DNA from: Dactylis glomerata
Taxonomy: Eukaryota; Streptophyta; Magnoliopsida; Poales; Poaceae
Reading direction: 5' to 3'
NCBI GenBank assembly: GCA_007115705.1
Contig: QXEO01000220.1
Location: 16,756,213 to 16,820,212 of the forward strand
DNA length: 64,000 nucleotides
Of the stretch, positions 35,046 to 47,130 are shown in pieces. The position numbers and the translations under genes are program-made. The notes under the pieces were generated by a model, which was not told the DNA's origin, made no database searches, and saw only the letters and a list, made by a program, of their open reading frames with translations. How positions within the stretch are numbered: position 1 is the first letter of the stretch; each line of letters starts with the position of its first letter.

Positions 35046-36072
35046 GCATCCCCAAGCTTAACTCCTGCTCATCCTCGAGTAGGTAAGTGATAACAAAAGA
35101 AATAATTTTTGAGGTGACATCACCTACACAATCTTGATCATATATGTAAGCATTGTGAGCTGGGATCATAAGAACTTAAAACATGGGCATGAAAGATATA
35201 ATCTTGATTATAGAAACTTAGCAACCATGTTATAACATGAAAAAGAACACAAACAAAAGATCATGAATAATGAAACAATGAAAGTCAAATGTGTGTTCAA
35301 ATCATAAGGAAAAACATACAAATGGTTTTCAGCTTGTCCTTAAAAGAGAGCAAAACATAAATGCATAGGACACCTTCAAGTTTAAGAGGGTGACTAGATA
35401 CAAATAATTTGAGAACAAGTGAAACCATAGTCATGAATAAATCAATGAAAACTTTGGGACAATGCACATTATACTCAGAATGACAACTATGCTCTCTTAA
35501 TGGTGCATAAAGATAGAAGGTGGTGACTCAACATAAAAGTAGAAGAAAGGCCCTTCGCAGAGGGAAGCAGTGATTAAACATGTGCTAGAGCTTTTCATTT
35601 GTAAAACAGAGAGATAAAACTTGGGTTTTGAGAGGTGGTTGCTTTTGTCAACGACTGGCAATGGGGTTCTTACTATCTTCCATACAAAAATGAAGCAAGT
35701 TTTTGAGAGAGAGATTGGCACTTTTGTGCTCTTTTATAAAGCTTGGCACCCCTCCCCACCTTTTTTCCTTTCACAAACCATGGCTAACCGATTCCATCGG
35801 GTGCCCACCAACATTCACATTCCATGGAGGAGTGCCTTTTTTTCTTTTCTTTTTTTTTCTCTTTTTTTTTCTTTTTGGAATAAGCAATATGGAAGATAGC
35901 AAATCCGACCACTACGTCCCCATGAGCTGAAAACAGTGTCACAAAACGAGAATTATTTTGAAGGTTTTTTGAAAGGTAGCACATGAAAATTTACTTGGAA
36001 TGGCTTGCAAATACCATGCATAGGAATTTATAGTGGACACAATAGCAAACTTGGTTTTTAGGAGTTGGATGC
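35046..36072 (-). other. 3' internal region of the outer element
   Basis: Untranslated sequence parallel to 27068-28060. It includes an expanded T/C-rich tract near 35838-35875. No gene is present. It ends with the duplication GATGC. Confidence 0.8.
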
Positions 36073-37610
36073 TGATACGTCTCAAACGTATCTATAATTT
36101 TTGATGCTCCGTGCTTTGTTTTACACCATTTGCCTATTGTTTCGTTACACTTAGTGGCACTTTTATGCATTTTCCGGAACTAACCTATTAACGAAGTGCC
36201 ACAGTGCCAGTTTCCAGTTTTCTGCTGTTTTTGTGTTTCAGAAGTGATACACAGGAAATATTCTCGGAATTGGACGAAACAAGTTCCTGAAGTCATATTT
36301 CACCGGGGAGCTCCCAAAGATCAGAAGACCTGACGGAGGGGGGCCACGTGGCCCCCACACACAGGGGTGGCGCGGCTAGGCCCCTGGCCGCGCCGGGCCC
36401 GTGTGAGGGAGCGTGGGACCTCCTCTGACAGTCCCCCTTCGCCTATAAGAAGCCTCGGGACAGAAAAACCTAAGCCCCCGATCAGATTTCCAGAAAGAGT
36501 TCCGTAGGTCCGCCGCCGCCACCGACGAATTTCAGGGGACAGAAGTCTCTGTTCCGGCACCCTGCCGGGACGGGGAAGTGCCCCCGGAGCCATCTCCATC
36601 GGTCTCCATCACCGTCTTCACCGTCTCCATCGACCTCACCGCCATCTCCATCAACCTTGCTGTCTCCTATGATGAGGAGGGAGTAGTTCATCCCCGGGGC
36701 TGAGGGCTCTACCGGTAGCTATGTGGTTCACCTCTCTCTCCCATGATGTGATCTTTATGTGATCGTGAGCTTTGTATCATGTTGAACAAGTACATGTTAT
36801 TATTCAGATATTTTGTGTACTCTAGCAATTTTATTAAAGTACTCTATTCCTCCTGTTATGGTGTAACGGTGACAGTGCGTGCATCATGGTGGTACTTGGT
36901 TTAGGCTATGATTGTGATCTCTTGTGGATTATGAGAATAATTATTGCTATGATAGTTTGAGTGATTTATTCCTCCTTTCATGGTGTAAAGTTGACAGTGT
37001 GTGCACCGTGTTAGTACTTGGTTTAAGTTGCAATGATTTCTATCTTGAGTTGTGATCTGATTTGGGTATCGCTATGAGTGGTGTTTGTCAAGTACTTGAT
37101 GAACTTTAAGGGGTGCTTTTGTAGCCACTACACAATGATTAGTGTTATTCAATAGGAGAGTAATTCAGAGTACCTTAGCAAAGAGAAGTTACTTGTTCAT
37201 TCATGTTATATTGTTGGGAGTGTGTCCACTAGTGAAAGTATGATCCCTAGGCCTTGTTTCCAAGCTTTGCATACCGTTTACTTGCTATTTTATTACTTGT
37301 TTGCTTGCAGCGATATTTATTCCATATCACGTTTGCTACTTATAATCGTCTATACCACTTGTATTTCACTATCTCTTCGCCGAACTAGTGCACCTATACG
37401 TCTGACAAGCGTATTGGGTGTGTTGGGGACACAAGAGACTTTCTGTATCATAATTGCAGGGTTGCTTGAGAGGGATAGCTTTGACCTCTAACCTCCCTGA
37501 GTTCGATAAACCTTGGGTGATCCACTTAAGGGAAACTTGCTGCTGTTCTACAAACCTCTGCACTTGGAGGCCCAACAAGTGTCTACAAGAATAGAAGTGC
37601 GTAGACATCA
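36073..37610 (+). repeat. 5' LTR of the plus-strand element
   Basis: It begins TGATACGTCTC and ends GTAGACATCA. It carries a TATA box at 36444 and a GC-rich hairpin region near 36367-36392. The uninterrupted Helitron target word lies near 36943-36955. Confidence 0.95.
36444..36450 (+). promoter_or_regulatory. LTR TATA box
   Basis: TATAAGA in the context CGCCTATAAGAAGCC. The same box is at 41860-41866 in the 3' LTR. Transcription would start about 30 bp downstream. Confidence 0.6.
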
Positions 37611-37620
37611 AGCTCTTTTC

Positions 37621-37638
37621 TGGCGCCGTTGCCGGGGA
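37621..37638 (+). other. Primer-binding site, tRNA-Asp type
   Basis: TGGCGCCGTTGCCGGGGA, 10 bp after the LTR, is a perfect complement to the tRNA-Asp 3' end. Confidence 0.94.
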
Positions 37639-37750
37639 GGTAAGGTAAAAGGTACTCGCATCCTCCTGTGTGAGTGTTCGGAGTTATTTCCTTTAGATTC
37701 TGCAATTACATCTTTTTGTTTCTTGTTTTTATTTTCACTAGTTAGACTTA

Positions 37751-38551
37751 ATGGAAAATGAGTTCTGTAGTCTTTTTCCTGAGTTTAGATATGAAGTGTT
37801 TGAAGAGAAAATTGAAAAACCTTTGGAGCTTAATTTGCATGCTAATAGTGTTGTTAGTATGAATGCTTTGAACACCGTTGTTGATAATGCTATAGAAAAG
37901 TCTAAGCTTGGGGAAGCTGGTTTTGTTAAACATGATATTTTTAGTTCCCCAGCTTTAGTGGAGAAAGTTTGTTCTGATGATATTTTATCTCCCATATGTG
38001 ATGTTCCTTCTTATGATGAGTATGCTTTGCGACATAGTAGTTCTCTAGCTTGTGATGATGAGTATAATATTTTCAGTTCACCTACTTTTGAGGAGAAAAT
38101 TAGTTATGATTACAATATGCCTCCTATTTATGATAATTATGGTGATGAGAATAATTATTCTATTGAATTTGCTCCTACTACTATTGTTCCTGTGGTGAAT
38201 ATTAATTCTTTTATGCATGTGGCTCATGATAGGGATGTTTTATGTGATAGTTATGTTGTTAATTCAATTCATGATGCTACTGAAAGTTATTATGAGAGAG
38301 GGAAACATGGTTTGATGGATCTCAACAATATTAAGTTTCCCCTCTTTATGTTGCAAATTTTGCAGTGGCACTTATTTTATCTATCCATGCTTGCTACTAT
38401 GTGCCTCGTTGATTTATTTTCTTACGAGATTCCTATGCATAGGAAGTGGTTCAAATATAAATGTCTTTCACACTTGCTTTTTGATGCTCTCTATTGCTTT
38501 AAGTTCCTATATGGCGCATTTGCCTCAAGCTCTTATATGGCGCCCACATGA
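37751..38551 (+). CDS. Conserved ORF of the non-autonomous family, unknown function (copy B)
   Basis: 266 residues starting MENEFCSLFPEF, 113 nt after the primer site. It aligns along its length with copies A and C; compared with copy C it lacks about 16 residues in the middle (around residue 95-110). The acidic first half has FSSPALVEK and FSSPTFEEK repeats. The C-terminal region is hydrophobic (PLFMLQILQWHLFYLSML) and ends SSSYMAPT. I recognise no known enzyme motif. The three copies keep an open frame in spite of many substitutions and an in-frame length change, which hints at selection. Confidence 0.65.
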   Translation: MENEFCSLFPEFRYEVFEEKIEKPLELNLHANSVVSMNALNTVVDNAIEKSKLGEAGFVKHDIFSSPALVEKVCSDDILSPICDVPSYDEYALRHSSSLACDDEYNIFSSPTFEEKISYDYNMPPIYDNYGDENNYSIEFAPTTIVPVVNINSFMHVAHDRDVLCDSYVVNSIHDATESYYERGKHGLMDLNNIKFPLFMLQILQWHLFYLSMLATMCLVDLFSYEIPMHRKWFKYKCLSHLLFDALYCFKFLYGAFASSSYMAPT

Positions 38552-41488
38552 GCATCTTTGCAAATTACTGCGCCTAGCTCAAAGGCGTTAAAGAAAAGCA
38601 CTCTTGGGAGATAACCCATTGTTTATTTTCAGTACCTTTTCTTTTATTTGAGTCTTGGAAGTTATTACTACTGTAATAACCGCTCCTTATCCTTTTTATT
38701 TCGTTTTTGTGCCAAGAGAAGCCTCTAATTTGAGTGAGGTAAAGATTTGGGGATGTTGCTGTCCGGAAACAGTTTTCGGTGCTGCACCGTAAAAATTCGT
38801 ATAAATTCTCTGTATATCTTTTGGACCTGCTATTTCTTGTGCATATGCCCCAGGTTATATCCAAACTTTTGTTAGTTGAACACTTTTTGATTTGAGCAAC
38901 AAAAAATCCCTCAAAAATTCGACCTTTGTCAGCTGTTCAGTTTTGACAGATTTCTGCCAATATTTGTGTTTGCCACTTTATCGCTTTCTTTTGAGTTCTT
39001 TTGATCATGGAACTCTTGTGGAAGTTGCTACAGTAGTATATACTTTATATGTGGTGGTTTTGGGTTGAAACCTGAAGCTAAAAGAGGTTGAATATATTTT
39101 ATGCTTACACTAATGTTGCTAATAGAATTGTGTTTAGTTTTGTATGAAGGAAGTTTTCAAGTGTAGGGATTGGAGAATGATGAGATGAGATGAAGAATGG
39201 ACAAAAGCTCAAGCTTGGGGATGCCCATGCATCACCCCAAGAAATATCCAAGAAGTACAAGCGTCAAAGCTTGGGGATGCCCCCGAGGCACCCCTTCTTC
39301 ATCGGCAAAAATCAGGTCACCTTTCAAAACACTATATTTTTATTGCTTCATGCACTATGTGTTTTTCTTGGAGCGTCAGTTGTTTTAGTTTTCTTAGTTG
39401 GTTAGGTTTGTTTGCTTGCTGCAATAAACGGTTAGATCACATCATGTTTCTTTTGGAGGAGATGAACTCGTTTTCATTTGCTAAGAACACTCAGTTTTTC
39501 ACTCTTATCGTTCACCGAGTGTTCTTCTTTTTCTGCTACTGCTTTTGGTTTTCATTTTCGCCTTGATTTGCATTCAGATCCTGCCATATCTTTTCATCAA
39601 GGTGTATTTTTGCCTCTGGTCTTCATTGGTTTTCATCAAAAGAGCTGTTTATAAAAATTTCAAATGGTGTTGGAAAAGAGAAAAGCTTTGTGCAAAATAG
39701 TGGTACAAGAAGGAGCTTGTGTAGACTGCGGCTTAGGCTTTTTCATGTCATGCTTGATGTCTTTTTGATAGTATGCTTAGTAGTTTTGCTGTAGCATGAC
39801 TTGTCTCAAATAACTGAGATTGCTTAATGAGCCTTTGAAAAAAATCATGCGTTGTTTTTATTGTATGGAAGCATTATTTTGGTTTTCTCCTTGATGCTTT
39901 ATTTGGGTTGACTTGGCGCATGCTCACACATGTTAGACTCTTCCAAAGTCGCCTTTAGCCTTCATGATCATTTAGTTTTTGACTTTTGATGCCATCGTAT
40001 GCTTCTTTTAATGTCGCTTTGTCGCTTTGCATGATTATGGCCATTATTGCTCTCTTAGTTGGTCGCTCCCAGTCTTTTGCTAGCCCTCACCTTGTACTGA
40101 GTATGAGCTCTACTCGTGCATCCAACTCCTAAAAGCCAAAGTTTTCCAAAGTGTCCACCATACATACCTACTAGCAATTTGCTATTCCAAGTAAATTTGA
40201 CTTGCTTTTATATTCTCTTCAAATTAAACTCTTACCAGTGTTATGCGAAACTCGGTTAGTAAAGCTCTCACGAACCGGAAGGCACACTTTACTTTTTCCT
40301 GTTCTTAAAATTTTGACATTGTGGTCTTTTATGTTGAGTTGTTATGCTTGCAAGTTGTAAGTTGGATTCTAGCCCAGCCATGCTGTCATGGGGCAAGCTT
40401 TCAACATTGCACTTCTTTTTGAGTTGATATCGTGATCTTTTGTTTATGGATGCCCGCTGTGTGAAATGAATTGGAAATCTTGTGAGGATCATGGAGTTTT
40501 TATATGTGTTAGGGAAACGCCGGGCCGCCAATCTAAGCCATGCATAATTCATGGTGGAAATTTGCAGCATACCCATGGTGAACATTCAACGACGCATCTC
40601 ACAATAAAAAGCTAAACAATATAGCAAATAAAAGAGATGTCGAGGTGTTCATTGTCTGCTTGTCCTATCATTTTGGTGTGGGCTTGTTCCATGTCATCGG
40701 GCACGGAGGTACCCCATTGGCGGTTCTCAATGATATGCATATACTTACAATGACAAGAGCCTTGCTTGGGACTCTAAGTAAACTAGCATGGTTTGGGTAC
40801 TTGTATTCACGGGACACAAGGTTTTCAACTTACGATTTGTCAAGCATATGCATCATAATTGTTCCCGCATTAACTTTAACCATTCAAGATGCTTATGATG
40901 GGGGCAATGAGAGCTCAAAGCCGGTAAGTACCATAATTTTTGAAGGTTATAAAACTTGCAATCACTGCTTCCCTCTGCGAAGGGCCTTTCTTTTACTTTT
41001 ATGTTGAGTCACCACCTTCTTTCTTTACGCACCATTAAGAGAGCATAGTTGTCATTCTTAGTGTGATATGCATTGTCCCAAAGTTCATTGATTGACTCAT
41101 ATTGTTGGTTTCACTTGTTCTTAAATTATTTGTATCTAGTCGCCCTCTTAAACTTTGAGGTGTCCTATGCATTTATGTTTTGCTCTCTTAGAAGGACAAG
41201 CTGAAAACCACTTGTATGTTTTTCCTTATGATTAGAACACACGTTTGACTTTCACTGTTTCATTACCATGATCTTTTGTTTGTGTTCATTTACATGTTTA
41301 CAACATGGTTGCTAAGTTTCTTATTGTCATGATTATATCTTCATGCCCATGTTCTAAGTTCTATTGATCCCAGCTCATCAATGCTTACATATATGATCAA
41401 GATTGTGTAGATGCATGTCACCTCAAAATTATTCTTTTGTTATCACTTACCTACTCGAGGACGAGCAGGAGTTAAGCTTGGGGATGCT
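38552..41488 (+). other. Internal untranslated region of the plus-strand element, partly mosaic
   Basis: 38552-40165 and 40965-41488 match the sister elements, including AAGCTTGGGGATGC words at about 39210, 39269 and next to the 3' LTR. The stretch 40170-40960 does not match the sisters at this point and holds an ORF of 120 codons (40645-41007) whose end runs into shared sequence; I do not consider it a proven gene. Confidence 0.7.
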
Positions 41489-43026
41489 TGATACGTCTCA
41501 AACGTATCTATAATTTTTGATGCTCCGTGCTTTGTTTTACACCATTTGCCTATTGTTTCGTTACACTTAGTGGCACTTTTATGCATTTTCCGGAACTAAC
41601 CTATTAACGAAGTGCCACAGTGCCAGTTTCCTGTTTTCTGCTGTTTTTGTGTTTCAGAAGTGATACACAGGAAATATTCTCGGAATTGGACGAAACAAGT
41701 TCCTGAAGTCATATTTCACCGGGGAGCTCCCAAAGATCAGAAGACCTGACGGAGGGGGGCCACGTGGCCCCCACACACAGGGGTGGCGCGGCCATGCCCC
41801 TGGCCGCGCCGGGCCCGTGTGAGGGAGCGTGGGACCTCCTCTGACAGTCCCCCTTCGCCTATAAGAAGCCTCGGGACGGAAAAACCTAAGCCCCCGATCA
41901 GATTTCCAGAAAGAGTTCCGTAGGTCCGCCGCCGCCACCGACGAATTTCGGGGGACAGAAGTCTCTGTTCCGGCACCCTGCCGGGACGGGGAAGTGCCCC
42001 CGGAGCCATCTCCATCGGTCTCCATCGCCGTCTTCGCCGTCTCCATCGACCTCACCGCCATCTCCATCAACCTTGCTGTCTCCTATGATGAGGAGGGAGT
42101 AGTTCATCCCCGGGGCTGAGGGCTCTACCGGTAGCTATGTGGTTCACCTCTCTCTCCCATGATGTGATCTTTATGTGATCGTGAGCTTTGTATCATGTTG
42201 AACAAGTACATGTTATTATTCAGATATTTTGTGTACTCTAGCAATTTTATTAAAGTACTCTATTCCTCCTGTTATGGTGTAACGGTGACAGTGCGTGCAT
42301 CATGGTGGTACTTGGTTTAGGCTATGATTGTGATCTCTTGTGGATTATGAGAATAATTATTGCTATGATAGTTTGAGTGATTTATTCCTCCTTTCATGGT
42401 GTAAAGTTGACAGTGTGTGCACCGTGTTAGTACTTGGTTTAAGTTGCAATGATTTCTATCTTGAGTTGTGATCTGATTTGGGTATCGCTATGAGTGGTGT
42501 TTGTCAAGTACTTGATGAACTTTAAGGGGTGCTTTTGTAGCCACTACACAATGATTAGTGTTATTCAATAGGAGAGTAATTCAGAGTACCTTAGCAAAGA
42601 GAAGTTACTTGTTCATTCATGTTATATTGTTGGGAGTGTGTCCACTAGTGAAAGTATGATCCCTAGGCCTTGTTTCCAAGCTTTGCATACCGTTTACTTG
42701 CTATTTTATTACTTGTTTGCTCGCAGCGATATTTATTCCATATCACGTTTGCTACTTATAATCGTCTATACCACTTGTATTTCACTATCTCTTCGCCGAA
42801 CTAGTGCACCTATACATCTGACAAGCGTATTGGGTGTGTTGGGGACACAAGAGACTTTCTGTATCGTAATTGCAGGGTTGCTTGAGAGGGATAGCTTTGA
42901 CCTCTAACCTCCCTGAGTTCGATAAACCTTGGGTGATCCACTTAAGGGAAACTTGCTGCTGTTCTACAAACCTCTGCACTTGGAGGCCCAACAAGTGTCT
43001 ACAAGAATAGAAGTGCGTAGACATCA
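41489..43026 (+). repeat. 3' LTR of the plus-strand element
   Basis: 1,538 bp, nearly identical to 36073-37610, preceded by the polypurine tract AAGCTTGGGGATGCT and followed by GATGC. Confidence 0.95.
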
Positions 43027-44597
43027 GATGCATGAGTAGAGCTCATACTCAGTACAAAATGAGGGCTAGCAAAAAGACTGGGAGCGACCAACTAAGAGAG
43101 CAATAATGGCCATAATCATGCAAAGCGACAAAGCAACATTAAAAGAAGCATAAAATGGCATCAAAAGTCAAAAACTAAATGATCATAGAGGCTATTGACG
43201 ACTTTGTAAGAGTCTAACATGTGTGAGCATGCGCCAAGTCAACCCAAATAAAGCATAAAGGAGAAAACCAAAATAATGCTTCCAAATAATTAAAACAACG
43301 CATGATTTTTTCAAAGGCTCATTAAGCAATCTCGGTTATTTGAGACAAGTCATGCTACAGAAAAACCACTAAGCATACCATCAAAAAGACATCAAGCACG
43401 ACATGCAAAAGCCTAGGCCGCAGTCTACACAAGCTCCTTCTTGTACCACTTTTTTGCATAAAGCTTTTTCTCTTTTCCAACACCATTCAAACCTTTTTGA
43501 GGAAACTCTTTTGAGGAAAACCAACATATACCAGAGGTCCAAATACACCTTGATGCAAAGATAAAACAAAATCTGAACAAAAATCAAGGCGAAAAACAAA
43601 GGCTAAATGCAGTAGCAGAAAAAGTGAACACTCGTTAGACAATAAGAGTGAAAACTAGAGTGTTCTTGGCAAATGAAAAACGGAGCATGTCTCTCTCCAA
43701 AGCAACATGATGTGATCCAACCATTTATTGCAGCAAACAAAACAAACTAACTAAGAAAACTAAAACAACTGACGCTCCAAGAAAAACACATAGTGCATGA
43801 AGCAATAAAAATATAGTGTTTTAAAAGGTGACCTGATTTTTGCCGATGAAGAAGGGGTGCCTCGGGGGCATCCCCAAGCTTTGATGCTTGTACTCCTTGG
43901 ATATTTCTTGGGGTGATGCATGGGCATCCCCAAGCTTGAGCTTTTGTCTATTCTTCAACTCATCTCATCACTCTCCGATCCCTACACTTGAAAACTTCCT
44001 TCATACAAAACTAAACACAAATTTATTAGCAACATTAGTGTAAGCATAACATATAATCAACCTCTTTTTGCTTCAGGTTTCAACACAAAATCACCACATA
44101 TATAGCACATACTACTGTAGCAACTTCCCCAAAAGTTCCATGATCAAAAGAACTCAAAAGAAAGCGATAAAGTGGCAAACACAAATATTGGCAGAAATCT
44201 GACAAAACTGAACAGCTGACAAAGGTCAAATTTTTGAGGGGTTTTCTGTTGCTCAAATCAAAAAGTGTTCAACTAATGAAAGTTTGGATATAACCTGGGG
44301 CATATGCACAAGAAATCGCAGGTCTAAAAGATATACAGAGAATTTATACGAATTTTTACGGTGCAGCACCAAAAACAGTTTCAGGACAGCAACATCCCCA
44401 AATCTTTACCTCACTCGAATTAGAGGCTTCTCTTGGCACAAAAATAAAATAAACAAGATAAGGAGTGGTTATTACAGTAGTAACAACTTCCAAGACTCAA
44501 ATAAAAGAAAAAGTACTGAAAATAAAACAATGGGTTATCTCCCAAGAGTGCTTTTCTTTAACGCCTTTGAGCTAGGCGCAGTAATTTGCAAAGATGC
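43027..44597 (-). other. Continuation of the outer element's internal untranslated region
   Basis: Parallel to 28060-29632 in the Helitron-bearing element. It contains the paired CATCCCCAAGCTT words near 43868 and 43925 and the AGGCGCAGTAATTTGC block near 44573. No gene was seen. Confidence 0.75.
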
Positions 44598-45446
44598 TCA
44601 TGTAGGCGCCATATAAGAGCTTGAGGCAAAGGTGCCATATAAAAACTTAAAGCAAAAGAGAGAATCAAAAAGCAAGTATGAAAGACATTTATATCTGAAC
44701 CACTTCCTATGCATAGGAATCTTGTAAGAAAATAAATCAACGAGGCACATAGTAGCAAGCATGGATAGATAAAACAAGTGCCACTTCAAGATTTGCAACA
44801 TAAAGAGGGGAAACTCAATATTGTTGAGATCCATCAAACCATGTTTCCCTCTCTCATAATAACTTTCAGTAGCATCATGAATAGAATTAATAATATAACT
44901 ATCACATAAAGCATCCCTATCATGAGCCACATGCATAAAAGGATTAATACTCCCCACATGAACAATAGTAGTAGGAGCAGATTCAATAGAATAATTATTC
45001 TCATCACCATAATCATCATAAATAGGAGGCATATTGTAATCATAACTAATTTTATCCTCAATAGTAGGTGAACTGAAAATATTATACTCATCATCATAGC
45101 CATCATAAACTAGAGGTTTAGTATCATCGCAAGCTAAAGAACAGCTATTTCGCAAAGCATATTCTTCAAACATATCATCATAAGAAGAAACATCACATAT
45201 GGGAGATAAAATATCATCAGAGCAAACTTTCTCCACTAAAGCTGGGGAACTAAAAATATCATACTTAACAAAACCAGCTTCCCCAAGCTTAGACTTTTCT
45301 ATAGCATTAGCAACAACGGTGTTCAAAGCATTCATACTAACAACACTATTAGCATGCAAATTAAGCTCCAAAGGTTTTTCAATTTTCTCTTCAAACACTT
45401 CATATCTAAACTCAGGAAAAAGACTACAGAACTCTTTGTTTTCCAT
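44598..45446 (-). CDS. Conserved ORF of the non-autonomous family, unknown function (copy C)
   Basis: 282 residues starting MENKEFCSLFPEF, 113 nt after the primer site, and the longest of the three copies. The order of features is the same: an acidic N-terminal half with FSSPALVEK and FSSPTIEDK, a central HVAHDRDALCDSY motif, RGKHGLMDLNNI, then hydrophobic stretches to the C-terminus SSSYMAPT. No catalytic motif was recognised. The insertion of the sister element at 36073 lies in the 3' untranslated part and leaves this ORF whole. Confidence 0.65.
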   Translation of the reverse strand: MENKEFCSLFPEFRYEVFEEKIEKPLELNLHANSVVSMNALNTVVANAIEKSKLGEAGFVKYDIFSSPALVEKVCSDDILSPICDVSSYDDMFEEYALRNSCSLACDDTKPLVYDGYDDEYNIFSSPTIEDKISYDYNMPPIYDDYGDENNYSIESAPTTIVHVGSINPFMHVAHDRDALCDSYIINSIHDATESYYERGKHGLMDLNNIEFPLFMLQILKWHLFYLSMLATMCLVDLFSYKIPMHRKWFRYKCLSYLLFDSLFCFKFLYGTFASSSYMAPT

Positions 45447-45558
45447 TAAGCCTAACTAGTGAAAATAAAAACAAGAAACAAAAAGATGTAATTGCAGAAT
45501 CTAAAGGAAATAACTCCGAGCACTCACACAGTAGGATGCGAGTACCTTTCACCTTACC

Positions 45559-45576
45559 TCCCCGGCAATGGCGCCA
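45559..45576 (-). other. Primer-binding site, tRNA-Asp type, one mismatch
   Basis: The minus strand reads TGGCGCCATTGCCGGGGA; one G-to-A difference from the perfect complement of tRNA-Asp. Confidence 0.9.
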
Positions 45577-45596
45577 GAAAAGAGCTTGATGTCTAC

Positions 45597-47130
45597 GCAC
45601 GCATCTGTTCTTATAGACAGTGTTGGGCCTCCAAGTGCAGAGGTTTGTAGAACAGCAGCAAGTTTCCCTTAAGTGGATCACCCAAGGTTTATCGAACTCA
45701 GGGAGGAAGAGGTCAAAGCTATCCCTCTCAAGCAACCCTGCAATTACGATACAGAAAGTCTCTTGTGTCCCCAACACACCCAATACACTTGTCTGATGTA
45801 TAGGTGCACTAGTTCGGCGAAGAGATAGTGAAATACAAGTAGTAGTGATGATTATGAGTAGTAACTGCAATATGAAATAAGTATCGCTGCGAGCAAACAT
45901 GTAACAAAACAGGAAGTAAATGGTGTGCAATGCTTGGAAACAAGGCCTAGGGATCATACTTTCACTAGTGGACACACTCCCAACAATATAACATGATTGA
46001 ACAAATAAACAACTTCTCTCCACTATGGTACTCTGAATTACTCTCCTATTGAATAACACTAATCATTGTGTAGTGGCTAGAGAAGCACCCCTTAAAGTTC
46101 ATCAAGTACTTGACAAACACCACTCATAGAGATATCCAAATCAAAGCACAACTCAAGATAGATATTATTGCAACTTAGACCAAGTACTAACACGGTGCAC
46201 ACACTGTCAACATTACACCATGAAAGGAGGAATAGATCACTTCAATACTATCATAGCGACAATTATTCTCATAATCCATAAGAGAACACAATCGTAGCCT
46301 AGACCAAGTACCACCATGATGCACGCACTATCACCGTTACACCATGGCATGAGGAATAGATTACTTTAATAACATCACTAGAGTACACATAATATCTGAA
46401 TAATAACATCTACTTGTTCAACATGATACAAAGCTCACGATCACATAAAGATCACATCATGGGAGAGAGAGGTGAACCACATAGCTACCGGTAGAGCCCT
46501 CATCCCCGGGGATGAACTACTCCCTCCTCATCATAGGAGACAACAAGGTTGATGAAGATGGCGGTGAGGTCGATGGAGACGGCGGAGACGGCAATGGAGA
46601 CCGATGGAGATGGCTCCGGGGGCACTTCCCTGTCCTGGCAGGGTGCCAGAACAGAGACTTCTGTCCCCTGAAATTCATCGATGGCGGCGGCGGAGCTACG
46701 GAACTATTCTGGAAATTTCGCCGACTCCCTTAGGGTTTTCTGTCCCGAGGCTTTATATAGGCGAAGGGGCGTCGTCAGAGGAGGGCCCAGGCACCCTCAC
46801 ACCATGGTGGCGCGGCCAGGGCCTGGGCCACGCCACCCATGTGTGAGCCTGGCCTGTGGCCCCTGTCCTACTCCTCTTCGGATCTCTGGAAGCTTCCAGG
46901 TAAAATAAGACTTTAGGAACTTGTTTCGTCCAATTCTGAGAATATTTCCTGTGTATCACTTCTGAAACACAAAAACAGCAGAAAACATGGAACTGGCACT
47001 GTGGCATCTTGTCAATAGGTTAGTTCCGGAAAATGCATAAAAGTGCCACGAAGTGTAACGAAACACAAGGCAAATGGTGTAAAAACAAGCATGGAGCATC
47101 AAAAATTATAGATACGTTTGAGACGTATCA
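45597..47130 (-). repeat. 5' LTR of the outer element
   Basis: 1,534 bp, ending GACGTATCA and followed by ATGAC. It resembles 33502-35045 and has no Helitron. Confidence 0.93.

Larger units (their letters stand above)
36073..43026 (+). mobile_element. Non-autonomous Athila-like element, complete, plus strand
   Basis: Identical-length LTRs (1,538 bp) lie at 36073-37610 and 41489-43026, differing at about ten sites by eye. The target duplication GATGC is perfect at 36068-36072 and 43027-43031. A perfect tRNA-Asp primer site is present, and one ORF of 266 codons. It is the youngest layer in this nest because it interrupts the outer element. Confidence 0.96.
33502..47130 (-). mobile_element. Non-autonomous Athila-like element, split by a plus-strand sister
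   Basis: LTRs lie at 33502-35045 and 45597-47130, with a perfect target duplication ATGAC at 33497-33501 and 47131-47135. A tRNA-Asp primer site with one mismatch is at 45559-45576, and the family ORF is at 44598-45446. The internal region (about 3.6 kb) is interrupted at 36073-43026 by a second element of the same family in the opposite orientation. Confidence 0.95.

Noticed and set aside
40645..41007. Possible 120-residue captured gene
   Set aside because: The end of the frame runs into shared untranslated sequence and no motif is recognisable. The mosaic block is reported, but not as a gene.
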